From the NCBI RefSeq assembly GCF_027484205.1, contig NZ_JAIXUB010000016.1, forward strand, positions 1-32,868: a stretch of DNA of 32,868 nt, read 5' to 3'. The position numbers and the translations under genes are program-made. Source of the DNA: Flavobacterium sp. (lineage in GTDB: Bacteria; Bacteroidota; Bacteroidia; Flavobacteriales; Flavobacteriaceae). This document shows, one piece after another, positions 24,641 through 32,868 of this stretch (position 1 is the first letter of the stretch; each line of letters opens with the position of its first letter). The notes under the pieces are model-generated. The model searched no databases. It was not told where the DNA came from and was given only the letters and a program-made list of their open reading frames with translations.

Positions 24641-27600
24641 TTAATTAACCACTTTCTTAGTAACTACAATTCCATCATTAGAAGTAACTTGTACTAATAG
24701 AATTTGATTTGTTTCTGAAACATTTAATGTAGTTTGTGTTGCGTTGATATTTGTTTTTTCTGTCAATAATCGACCTCTAATATCAAACACTTTAACTGAT
24801 GCCATATCAAAAATTCCTGTATTGATAGTTAAAACGTTATTATTATTGTAAACTATCACATTGTTAGAAGTTAATGTTGGAGTATCAACATTTAAAGTAT
24901 TTTGATAAATCACTTCAAATCTATTATTGAATGTTCCAATTGTAGAAGTAAAAGTATAAGCTCCACTATTCAAATCATGAACTGCTCCTGTTTGATTGTC
25001 TCTTAAATAAATTCCTTGACTAGTACTAGCAAACAATCCATCCTTATTGTATAATGATATTGAGAAGTTTCCTTCTGTTTCTGTTTTAAATCCTAAAGGA
25101 ACAATATCAGTAGCATCAAAAGGTAATGTTTTTCCTTGAATAGCAAACTCTTGTCCTGTAATTATAGAAGTTAAAGCAGTTTGACTATCATTGATATATT
25201 TACCATCGATTTGAGCGTCAATACCATTAGTTGCACCTGTCATGTAAGAAACCATAGTTTGTCCAATAGTAGCTGTAGCATTTGATAAATTCAACCAAAT
25301 TCTATTTCTCTCTACAGTTGCTGTTGACGATGCACTTGAAGCGCTTCTAAAAGTTTGGTTAGCATTATTAGCAATTCTCATTTGATTATTAAACTCAAAA
25401 GAAGTAGATGTTGCTTTTGCTAAAAACCCTTGCCCAACTTGAATAGTTCCGTTTGGAACTGCACTTGTTGGTGAAGCTCCTGTTCCTGGCGATGGAGTTG
25501 CTCCTCCTGCTAAAGTATAAGTAGCATAAGCAGAACCTGTTGCTCCATTTGTTTTTCTCCAAAAATACAAAGCATCATTCAGATTATTTGTTGCAATAAA
25601 ATCGTCAGCATCAATTGTTGAAGGATAAGGATTTCCTGTTGCATAGTATAAGCCACTTGTCAAAGAACCTAAACTTATTGGACCATTATTTGGTTGTCCT
25701 ACGAATGAACCATTCCAAACCGCTGGAGCAGTTGGATGATTAAATGGCAAACGAATTAAATATCCTGTAGCATTTTGAAATTCTGTAGTAGAAGGCGAAG
25801 CCACTGATACATATTGATCGTTTGAGCTGTTATAAGTATAAAAACGAACTGTTGGACTAACTGAGGTCAAAGGTGAAAAATTCAACAATGATTGTGTTCC
25901 ATCAACCGGAGATGACCACATTACATAATCAAAACGCATTAAAGGATTTGTTGTTCTTCTAACTGTTATATTACCTGAATTTGCTACATCTGTAGTTTGA
26001 ACTAAATTAGCATTATTATTTAAAGTAAACGAACTTCCACTTGCAACTGTCAGGGCACCACTTAAAGTAACATTATTTCCCGATGGAATAGTTACTACCG
26101 CATTATTATTTACTGTCAAAGTACACGCATCGATATCTGCAACCTCTGAATAATTTGCAGCAATAATAGCTGTCATCGTACTTGTTGGAACTCCATTATC
26201 CCATGCTGGTAATGTAGCAGGTGATGTGATTGTCCATGTTGTGGTTGTGCCAACAACAATTGTCATTGTGACAATCGACGCACATTGACCTGAATCTGGA
26301 GTAAATGTATAAGTTGTGGTTGCTGTATTGTTAATTGCTGGCGACCAAGTTCCAATTACTCCATTATTTGAAGTTGTAGGTAAACTTGACAAAGCACCTC
26401 CATTACAAATTGGTGCTACTTGCGTAAAAGCAGGTGTTACTTGTGGAGTTACTGTTAAAGTTGCATTATTAGATGAAATTAAATTTAAACAATCATCAAA
26501 AACATCAACAGAATAAACTGCAGCATCGGCAATAGCAGTTGAAGCGATAGTATATGAAGCTAAATCTGGAGCTCCAGAAATAGCAACACCATCTTTTTTC
26601 CATTCATAACTATAACTTGTAGAACCTGTTAATGCAACTGTAAATACTGTTGCACTTCCTTCACAAACAGTTTGAGATTGAGGTTGAGTGGTAATTGTAG
26701 CTGGATTTATAACTGAAATAATTGCACTTCCTGTCATTGCAAGTAGCAAATTACATGTTCCATTATTATTGGTAGCTTCTACTGTATAAGTTCCAGCTGT
26801 TGATAGATTTGTAAATGAAATAGCAGAGCCTGTACCAGCAACCACACTTCCAACATTATTACCATCTCTTTTCAACTGATAATTTATTCCTAATTGAGAA
26901 CCTGAAAGCGAAACGCTTGTTGTTGAAGTTGAACAAATTGCGCCTCCACCAGTTACATTGTATGCTATTGGCTCAACACACAAAACATTACCATTAAAAG
27001 CTAACCCATTTGTTCCCGAAGTAGCAGAACTAAATCCCCAACCACCTGTTGTAGTTTGTCCTGAAGCGTAAAATCTAAAATATACAGTAGTTCCAGAAGG
27101 AATATTTTGTAAAGCAGTAACTCCTGTCAAATTTATTGATGGCATAGTAGCAGGTGTCGTACCTGAAACAATTACAGGGCTATTTATTAGAGTAAAGTTT
27201 GTACCATCTAAACTATATGCAAATTGATTAGAAACTCCAGGAGAAGCAGAGAAAGTGGCTGTTCCTACTAAGTTTGCAGTTATCAATGATAAATTTAATG
27301 AATAACCTATATCTGTTTTAAGAGTAGTTTGAAAATAATCAGTATTTGATGTTGAAATACCATTATTTTGAAAACCAGTTGTTCTAAAAGAATTACTTCC
27401 ATTACTCGGAGAAGCTCCTGCACCTCTTGTTATGTCTGTCAATGAACCCGTATTATCTAAATTTGAATTAAAAGTTGTAGCTGCATAAGTAGTTGGATTT
27501 GATGTTGCAGAACCTGCACCAAAAAAATCCCAAGCCGCTAAAACTACTGGCGCTAAAGTCACCACAATATTACTACTTGTAGCTTGAGTTAAACTTCCTG

Positions 27601-30600
27601 AATTTGCATTTAAAGTATATGTTGACGCCGCATCAAACTGTGCTGCAGCAAATGTAGCAATTCCTGCGACTGCAGTTGCGCTTAGCGTTCCTGTTAAATT
27701 TCCAGTTCCTGTTGCTTTTGATATTGTTATTGTACCAGTAAAGGTATTATCTACACTATTATCTGGTCTTCTGGCTTCAACAGTAAAAGTTGTTAAGTTA
27801 ACACCAACATTTCCAGTTGCTGGAACACCAACAAATGCTAATTGAGTAGCCGCCGCTAAAACATTAAATGAACTGCTGGTTGCAGCACTAAGAACTACTC
27901 CTGATGAATTAGTAGCAGTCAATGTAACACCAGTTCCAGCATTTGGCAAAATAATACCTGTTACTACAACCGAACTTGATCCTGAATTAATTGTTCCTGT
28001 TGTTGTTCCTGCAATAGTTCCTGCATTTCCATTAGAAGTTAATGTAAAAGAGGAGTTTGCAGACAAAGTCGTTGAAGCACCATAGGCATCTTGAGCAGAT
28101 ACAGTAGCACTAAATCCTACTCCTGCTGTTGGTGATGCTGGCGTTATAGCCGTTAGAACATATCTACTTGGTACAGATAAAAAGGCATTATCTCTACCTA
28201 TAGCAAAATACTGCGTTCCTGTTGTCATGTCAACAGGAGAAAGATTTGTATTTGATGAAACTGTAAATGGATTTGATCCTGCATGAGTTGCTGAAACTTG
28301 AGACCAAGTTGTACCATTGTAATGACCAATAAAATTATCGGTTGCTGCAGCAAAACCTGCACCTGTTTCACCTGTATTATATTGTGCAACAACGGCTAAG
28401 TTACTTCCACCAGCTACTGCTTCGGTTGTAATCCATTGTCTTGTAATTGTTTTTGTTGAATTGATTCCTGCAGGAACTGTATTTGCAACACTAACTCCAT
28501 AAATATCTGAAGTACCTGAATTAGTAAATGTAATTGGATTATAAACAGTGTTTCCAGTTGCAAACAACACTGCAGTTGCAGAAACAGGTCGTCTTAATTG
28601 ACCCGTTGAGTTAGTCACTACATAGTTAGTAGAATTAGCACCTGTTAGTGCACCACTAACGGTTAAGTTATTTGCTCCAATTGTTAATTTACCATTTGTA
28701 AGTGCTAATGTTTGATTAACAGTTACTGCACTTGAAGCTTGCAAAGTAAGTCCTGTTGTGTTATTTAAAGTTAAAAATTCAAAAGTCGTTGCACCTGTTA
28801 ATGTTTGTGCCGCGGTACCATTGAAAGTTACTAATCTTGAATTTGGTGAGAAAACACCTGTTCTTGTCCAGTTTCCAGCTACATTCATATCACCACCAAC
28901 TGCATCTCCTAATGAAAGATTACCAGAAATAACAACATTTCCGCCAACGGTTAAAGAACCACTAGCAGCACCAGCACCATAATCCATATATAATGACGAA
29001 CCTGAATCTATTGTTAAATTTCTAGACAAAGCTAAATTTGTAGAAAATGCACCTGCTGTATTTGGCACATCAAGAGTTGTGTTGTTTGAAACTTGTATAT
29101 CTGAAGGATATCCTGCTCCTGATGTTGTACTCCATTCTACTCCTCTACCATAAGATGTTCCTCCACTATTGTACTTCAGTAATGATCCAACTCCATAAAT
29201 TGGAGGATTTGTATTGACAAAACAACTTGTAGTACTGTTTATAGATAAAGTTCCATTTAAAGTTGTAATGAATACTGCTCCCGATTTACCAAAATCTAAA
29301 TTACCATTAGCATTTAAATTGACAATAACATTAGCAGCCAAAGTCAAGCTTCCAGTTCCTGCATTATTTGCTACCACTTTATAATTAGTAATATCTAATT
29401 TTCCTCCAGCCACAGCAGAAGTAATAGTTCTAGAACCATTTACATAAATTGAACCTCCAGAGTTGTTCATTGTTAATGTTCTTCCATTTAAATCAAGACT
29501 TCCTGCGTTTATTAATTGTAGAACGTTACCCGATGTTGCATTGACTGTAATATCTGTTGCTGGCGAAGAACTTATTACTACATTTCCAGCTGCTTTATTA
29601 ACTACTAAATAATCAAAAGCAACTATTCCTGTCCCAGTTTTTGTTATCGTTTGATTGCCTGTTGCTCCATTAAAATTAACAGCTCTTCCATTTGTAGAAA
29701 AATTAGCTGTAGCACCAACTGTTAAACTACCTCCAAGTGTTAAATCTCCAGAAGAAGTTCCAAGTGTTATGTTTCCATTAACTATTACATTTGAACCTAC
29801 CGTTAACCCTGCATTTCCTCCACTAAAATTTTGATATAATGAAGAACCTGAATCTATTGTTACTATGCCGTTTGCTAAAAATGTTGAAGCACTTCCGTTA
29901 GCAAAGTTTAAAGTAGTTGAATTGCTTATTTGAACATTATTAGGATAACCAGCAGTTGTTCCTACTGTTCCTGATGTTGCATTCCATTCGGATGCTCTCC
30001 CAAAAGTTCCTCCAGTATTGTATATTAAAGTAGAAGCATTACCATAGACAGGAGAAGTTGAAAAAGCACCACCAGAGTTAATTCTGATAGTTCCATTTAA
30101 ATTTAAAACTGTACCTTGAACATTTCCAGCGGTTTGAAAAACACCCGTAACTGTTCTAGAAACACCTAAATTAATTCCTGCAGCACTTGAATTTGCGACC
30201 GTTACATTTACTGGTCCGCTTGAAGATGGCCAGTAGGTATGAGTAGAATCTATTGGCCCATAAGTACCACCAGTATGATTAAAAACCAAAGTAGAAGAAG
30301 CTCCATAGGTCCATGTTCCAGCACCTCCACCAAAACCTCCTTGATTTATTTGAAAAGTACCATTTATAGTGGTTGTTCCAGAATTAGTATAAGTTACACT
30401 TGTTGCTAAAGTACCTCCAGCATCAACCGTAGTTGTAGTTCCTGAATTTCTAGTATTAATTCCTCCAGTGGTAGTGTCCATAGTTACAACATGTCCAGAA
30501 GCTATAATTACATTGTCAGCCGATGTTGGAACAGTATTTCCAACCCATGTAGCAGGATTAGACCAATTTCCTGATTGTGTAGAGGTAATAGAAGTTGCAA

Positions 30601-31306
30601 AAAAAGTAGGCGTAATACTCAAATCATCAACAGCCAATAAATGACTACTTGAACCTGCTTTAGTCCATCTCAACATAATTTCAGAACCAGCCGGAATTGA
30701 TAAAGATATTGTTGCGCTTTTCGCAGTTCTGTTAGCAGTTAAATTTCCATCTAGAGCACCTGCCGTTCCTATATTTGGAGAAACAAAATCTAATGCTGTA
30801 ACTGGTACCCATGTCCCAGCAGTAATAGAAGTAACTGTCGTTCCAATTTGATATTCAAAAACCAATGTTTGATTACCTGCATTTTGTCTCCATTGCTCAC
30901 CGTTATAAGAAACTAAAAGTGAAGTAATAGCATTAGCATTATTATTTTTAAGTCGAATTCCAAAATTATGAGTAGTTGCAGTTGATAAAGCTCCTAAAGC
31001 TCTATCTGTTGCACTAGTAGAACCACAATTGTAAACGCCATTTGTATTAGTAGATCCTGTATTAGGATTTAATGTTGTAACAGTAGAGTACCAGCCAGCC
31101 AGCGGAGTTGTATTATCAGTCCAAGTTACTGGTGCTGTAGAACTCAATCCGTTAAAATTTTGAGTTATTGGTGTAGTTGTTGTGACACTGACTTGCCCAT
31201 AAGAAAAAGAGGTAAGCAAAAGCAACGCAAGCAAAACAAATGTTGGATTAATTCCATTTAAAATTTTTTTGCTAAATACAAAAACGTTTTGAGTAAAGTT
31301 ATTCAT
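24641..31306 (-). CDS. T9SS type C secreted beta-helix-rich adhesin-like protein (2221 aa)
   Basis: The signal peptide spans residues 1-37 (core FVLLALLLLTSF, then SYGQ). Residues 38-235 form a jelly-roll-like domain ending in LLAVDDLSITP. At about 238-275, SGNWSNPATWVGNTVPTSAD followed by VIIASGHVVTMD resembles the start of a G8 domain and leads into a long Gly/Asn/Thr-rich beta-helix-like region (275-900). This region holds a duplicated block, near 432-570 and 719-847. Then come a beta region to about 1040, bacterial Ig-like (Big/invasin-type) units (about 1045-1265), a jelly-roll-like unit (about 1270-1435, GGWGFSSATSG), and Ig-like units with PPSQTVCEG-type starts (1440-1680). The shared module spans 1685-1990 (FDYVMWSSPV, ATGNPYPSTI, GQGFLAKA) and the type C sorting domain 1996-2221 (VERNRIWLNL, VFDIRGRLL, ending VVTKKVVN). 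A good promoter lies upstream. It is probably a surface adhesin or filament-like protein; that function is inferred. Confidence 0.93.
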   Translation of the reverse strand: MNNFTQNVFVFSKKILNGINPTFVLLALLLLTSFSYGQVSVTTTTPITQNFNGLSSTAPVTWTDNTTPLAGWYSTVTTLNPNTGSTNTNGVYNCGSTSATDRALGALSTATTHNFGIRLKNNNANAITSLLVSYNGEQWRQNAGNQTLVFEYQIGTTVTSITAGTWVPVTALDFVSPNIGTAGALDGNLTANRTAKSATISLSIPAGSEIMLRWTKAGSSSHLLAVDDLSITPTFFATSITSTQSGNWSNPATWVGNTVPTSADNVIIASGHVVTMDTTTGGINTRNSGTTTTVDAGGTLATSVTYTNSGTTTINGTFQINQGGFGGGAGTWTYGASSTLVFNHTGGTYGPIDSTHTYWPSSSGPVNVTVANSSAAGINLGVSRTVTGVFQTAGNVQGTVLNLNGTIRINSGGAFSTSPVYGNASTLIYNTGGTFGRASEWNATSGTVGTTAGYPNNVQISNSTTLNFANGSASTFLANGIVTIDSGSSLYQNFSGGNAGLTVGSNVIVNGNITLGTSSGDLTLGGSLTVGATANFSTNGRAVNFNGATGNQTITKTGTGIVAFDYLVVNKAAGNVVISSSPATDITVNATSGNVLQLINAGSLDLNGRTLTMNNSGGSIYVNGSRTITSAVAGGKLDITNYKVVANNAGTGSLTLAANVIVNLNANGNLDFGKSGAVFITTLNGTLSINSTTSCFVNTNPPIYGVGSLLKYNSGGTSYGRGVEWSTTSGAGYPSDIQVSNNTTLDVPNTAGAFSTNLALSRNLTIDSGSSLYMDYGAGAASGSLTVGGNVVISGNLSLGDAVGGDMNVAGNWTRTGVFSPNSRLVTFNGTAAQTLTGATTFEFLTLNNTTGLTLQASSAVTVNQTLALTNGKLTIGANNLTVSGALTGANSTNYVVTNSTGQLRRPVSATAVLFATGNTVYNPITFTNSGTSDIYGVSVANTVPAGINSTKTITRQWITTEAVAGGSNLAVVAQYNTGETGAGFAAATDNFIGHYNGTTWSQVSATHAGSNPFTVSSNTNLSPVDMTTGTQYFAIGRDNAFLSVPSRYVLTAITPASPTAGVGFSATVSAQDAYGASTTLSANSSFTLTSNGNAGTIAGTTTGTINSGSSSVVVTGIILPNAGTGVTLTATNSSGVVLSAATSSSFNVLAAATQLAFVGVPATGNVGVNLTTFTVEARRPDNSVDNTFTGTITISKATGTGNLTGTLSATAVAGIATFAAAQFDAASTYTLNANSGSLTQATSSNIVVTLAPVVLAAWDFFGAGSATSNPTTYAATTFNSNLDNTGSLTDITRGAGASPSNGSNSFRTTGFQNNGISTSNTDYFQTTLKTDIGYSLNLSLITANLVGTATFSASPGVSNQFAYSLDGTNFTLINSPVIVSGTTPATMPSINLTGVTALQNIPSGTTVYFRFYASGQTTTGGWGFSSATSGTNGLAFNGNVLCVEPIAYNVTGGGAICSTSTTSVSLSGSQLGINYQLKRDGNNVGSVVAGTGSAISFTNLSTAGTYTVEATNNNGTCNLLLAMTGSAIISVINPATITTQPQSQTVCEGSATVFTVALTGSTSYSYEWKKDGVAISGAPDLASYTIASTAIADAAVYSVDVFDDCLNLISSNNATLTVTPQVTPAFTQVAPICNGGALSSLPTTSNNGVIGTWSPAINNTATTTYTFTPDSGQCASIVTMTIVVGTTTTWTITSPATLPAWDNGVPTSTMTAIIAANYSEVADIDACTLTVNNNAVVTIPSGNNVTLSGALTVASGSSFTLNNNANLVQTTDVANSGNITVRRTTNPLMRFDYVMWSSPVDGTQSLLNFSPLTSVSPTVRFYTYNSSNDQYVSVASPSTTEFQNATGYLIRLPFNHPTAPAVWNGSFVGQPNNGPISLGSLTSGLYYATGNPYPSTIDADDFIATNNLNDALYFWRKTNGATGSAYATYTLAGGATPSPGTGASPTSAVPNGTIQVGQGFLAKATSTSFEFNNQMRIANNANQTFRSASSASSTATVERNRIWLNLSNATATIGQTMVSYMTGATNGIDAQIDGKYINDSQTALTSIITGQEFAIQGKTLPFDATDIVPLGFKTETEGNFSISLYNKDGLFASTSQGIYLRDNQTGAVHDLNSGAYTFTSTIGTFNNRFEVIYQNTLNVDTPTLTSNNVIVYNNNNVLTINTGIFDMASVKVFDIRGRLLTEKTNINATQTTLNVSETNQILLVQVTSNDGIVVTKKVVN

Positions 31307-31376
31307 AAAATTAAAATATATTTAATGATAAAAGGAAAAGGTATTCAATTGAAAATGAACACAATTTTCCAGCCAA

Positions 31377-31405
31377 CAAAGATATTAATTAAAACCAAAT
31401 TACAA
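31377..31405 (-). promoter_or_regulatory. Bacteroidota-type promoter of the 2221-aa adhesin gene
   Basis: On the minus strand TTG (31405-31403) is followed by 18 bases and TATCTTTG (31384-31377). This fits the flavobacterial consensus TTG-N17-19-TAnnTTTG exactly. Transcription would start near 31370, giving a leader of about 65 bases before the ATG at 31306. Confidence 0.6.
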
Positions 31406-31505
31406 AATATTGAATGTGTAGATTTTAGGCTACATCGTTGTAATGTTAAAAACAACTCTTTATGTAGGATTTAACAGTAAAATCTCCTCAAATTTAAAGA
31501 GAGTT

Positions 31506-32252
31506 TTAGTTATTTTCATCGTTTAAAAACAACTTGAAATCCAAAACTCCAAATCCAACTTCTACATCACGCATCCACATTTCACTTTTTCCTTCTCCGA
31601 TGCATTTCCCAACAAAAAGCAATGCTACTAAGAAACCTTTAGTTATCGGCATATCAATTTTGAAATCCATAGTTTGATGCAACACATCACAATACTGTTT
31701 ACCGCTACTATGGACTTGGTATTCATAAGTATCTAAATCAAGTTGCAACAATAATACTTCTGCACCCAATTGCATCGAGGGTTTAAGTTTATATTGATGC
31801 GGACAAACACTAACAGTGCCTGTTTCAAAATCAAAAAAACTAGTAATTTCAACACCAGCACTCAAAGAACGCTTTGGATTCAATTGAAATTTTTTAAATT
31901 GATAAACACCTTCTGGAGTAGCAATTCCTTTAGCAAAAGTTTTAGTACCTTTTTCAGATGAAACATCACAATTTTTTATACCCATAACCATCGATTGGAT
32001 ATGATTATAAATCATATTTTCAGGAACAAATTGCAACCACAAAGAAAGAGCTCGCTTAATACTTGATGCTAATTTAGCACATTTACCAAACTCACTTTGA
32101 CGCTTCCTTACAGACTCATAACGTTCTTCTGTTTTTAAACGTTCACCTTTAAAACCTCCTTTGCGTTGTATAATCAAACTACCATTGCGTTGGTAAGCTA
32201 CCAAATCACCTATAGAACCTTCAAACTGAATCAATCCAATATTTTTTGCCAT
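31506..32252 (-). CDS. Conserved-looking hypothetical protein (248 aa)
   Basis: I choose ATG 32252 (MAKNIGLIQFEGSIGDLVAY); an in-frame ATG at 32270 would add MFIWVI, which looks like read-back into the leader. No signal peptide, membrane segment or sorting domain is seen, so it is probably cytoplasmic. The N-terminus (about 1-35) is a Gly-rich beta-hairpin-like stretch with GSIGDLVAYQRNG and RKGGFKGE. A basic, helical part follows (about 36-85: ERYESVRKRQSEFGKCAKLA, SIKRALSLWL), then a beta-rich C-terminal half with three Cys (TVSVCPHQYKL, KQYCDVLHQ, VGKCIGEGKS). This layout recalls short Bacteroidota hypotheticals that begin MAK-x-G-x-GxxG, some of them grouped as DUF6266, but I am not sure of the family. 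It is unlike its secreted neighbours. An imperfect hairpin overlaps its stop (about 31478-31508) and may end transcription. Confidence 0.8.
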   Translation of the reverse strand: MAKNIGLIQFEGSIGDLVAYQRNGSLIIQRKGGFKGERLKTEERYESVRKRQSEFGKCAKLASSIKRALSLWLQFVPENMIYNHIQSMVMGIKNCDVSSEKGTKTFAKGIATPEGVYQFKKFQLNPKRSLSAGVEITSFFDFETGTVSVCPHQYKLKPSMQLGAEVLLLQLDLDTYEYQVHSSGKQYCDVLHQTMDFKIDMPITKGFLVALLFVGKCIGEGKSEMWMRDVEVGFGVLDFKLFLNDENN

Positions 32253-32270
32253 AATTACCCAAATAAACAA

Positions 32271-32593
32271 AATAAAATTAGTACATTAGCTCATGATTTT
32301 TAAATCATTAAGCTTTTTTTTTAAACTACAGAAAAAGCAAACAAAATCCTAATACTTTCCAATATACTACAACGCTACCATTACGTAGCCATGACGCTAC
32401 TATAACGCTATCATTACGTATTTAGTACTTATTATGTTCTTAATTCACTCTTATTATACCCATTACTAAAGCTATCGAACAAAATAGGAACAAAGTACAA
32501 ACAAAACCTTTGCTATTCTTTAAGAGAAATTTTCAATTTACAGGATAGCAAAACCTCTTTTTCATCTTTGATACACAGAAATAAAAACAAAAA
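32271..32593. other. Intergenic stretch upstream of the 248-aa gene
   Basis: No open reading frame that looks real is present on either strand. The stretch is AT-rich and holds the ACGCTA/TACGTA repeats at 32371-32420. I see no exact TAnnTTTG box, so the promoter of the 248-aa gene is not located. Confidence 0.6.
32371..32420. repeat. Near-identical 17-bp direct repeats upstream of the 248-aa gene
   Basis: AACGCTACCATTACGTA (32371-32387) recurs as AACGCTATCATTACGTA (32404-32420), with one mismatch and 33 bp between starts (about three helical turns). A third partial copy, ACGCTAC, starts at 32394. Each full copy ends in the palindrome TACGTA. The arrangement suggests tandem protein-binding sites about 120-170 bases upstream of the ATG at 32252. 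Confidence 0.5.
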
Positions 32594-32621
32594 AAACCTC
32601 CTCAATTACTTGAGGAGGTTT
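32594..32621 (-). terminator. Rho-independent terminator of the partial T9SS type A gene
   Basis: AAACCTCCTCAA (32594-32605) pairs perfectly with TTGAGGAGGTTT (32610-32621) around a 4-base loop, followed by a T-rich tract in the minus direction. It begins 24 bases after the stop at 32645. Confidence 0.88.
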
Positions 32622-32644
32622 CTGTTTATTTATAGTTTATCAAA

Positions 32645-32868
32645 CTATCTTTTGATAACTCGTAAGGTTTGTATGTTTTCTCCTTGAGTTACAATTACAT
32701 TGTAAACTCCTGATGGATAATTATTTCCAACCTCAAACGATGCAACATCTGAAACATTGATTTGTCTTTGTTCCACTTGTTTACCTATCATGTCATAAAC
32801 ACTCACTTTGATTACTTCTTCACTTGATGTGTTGACATCTAATTTGAAGTTCTCTGCAAATGGATTTG
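32645..32868 (-). CDS. C-terminal end of a T9SS type A sorting-domain protein (5' part outside window)
   Basis: Only the last 73 residues are present. They read [35 protein letters not shown], and end QTLRVIKR before a TAG stop. This is the classic type A T9SS C-terminal domain: an NPF/NPxxxxF start, a V-x-D-x-x-G-K strand, a PSGxY turn and a basic end. It differs from the longer type C signals on the giant genes. The rest of the protein, and so its function, lies beyond the window. Confidence 0.9.
   Translation of the reverse strand, partial: NPFAENFKLDVNTSSEEVIKVSVYDMIGKQVEQRQINVSDVASFEVGNNYPSGVYNVIVTQGENIQTLRVIKR

Noticed and set aside
31289..31474. Plus-strand 61-aa frame in the gap upstream of the 2221-aa gene
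   Set aside because: It overlaps the promoter and start of the minus-strand gene, has Lys/Asn/Ile-rich composition expected of AT-rich spacer, and shows no ribosome site or domain.
32253..32270. Upstream ATG adding MFIWVI to the 248-aa protein
   Set aside because: The hydrophobic six residues do not fit the MAK-type N-terminus and no better ribosome site is seen upstream of it.

Overview
The window is AT-rich DNA from a member of the Bacteroidota, most likely Flavobacterium or a close relative. The evidence is the type IX secretion (T9SS) C-terminal sorting domains on nearly every gene, GEVED and FN3-like adhesin modules, a promoter fitting TTG-N18-TAnnTTTG, and AT-rich codon use. All supported genes are on the minus strand. 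No tRNA, rRNA, CRISPR array or transposase gene was found.

Layout in transcription order (right to left). 32868-32645 is the tail of a gene ending in a type A T9SS sorting domain. 32252-31506 is a 248-residue cytoplasmic-looking protein of unknown function. Then come five very large secreted, adhesin-like genes: 31306-24641 (2221 aa, beta-helix rich), 24443-20541 (1300 aa, PA14 domain), 20333-14424 (1969 aa), 13503-7849 (1884 aa) and 7659 to beyond base 1 (at least 2553 aa, open at the window edge). A 127-residue secreted protein (14199-13816) sits between two of the giants.

The four complete giants share a C-terminal module of about 500-570 residues: a short beta-helix-like stretch, a WSSPV motif, a GNPYPS motif, a GQ-F-K/A motif, and a final region that reads as the T9SS type C sorting signal. 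They form two subtypes: 7849/14424 and 20541/24641. Their N-terminal parts are mosaics of FN3, Ig/PKD-like, jelly-roll (FxDD-ending), GEVED, PA14 and beta-helix modules. The likely picture is a locus for surface or secreted adhesins that grew by duplication and domain shuffling.

Most genes appear to be separate transcription units: strong hairpin terminators lie at five of the gene ends. Four genes (starts at 7659, 13503, 14199 and 20333) have a pair of CG-centred half-sites, best copy CGATAAAA on the plus strand, spaced 20-21 bp and lying 64-150 bp upstream. This is a candidate common regulatory site, and it would put the small secreted protein in the same regulon as three of the giants.
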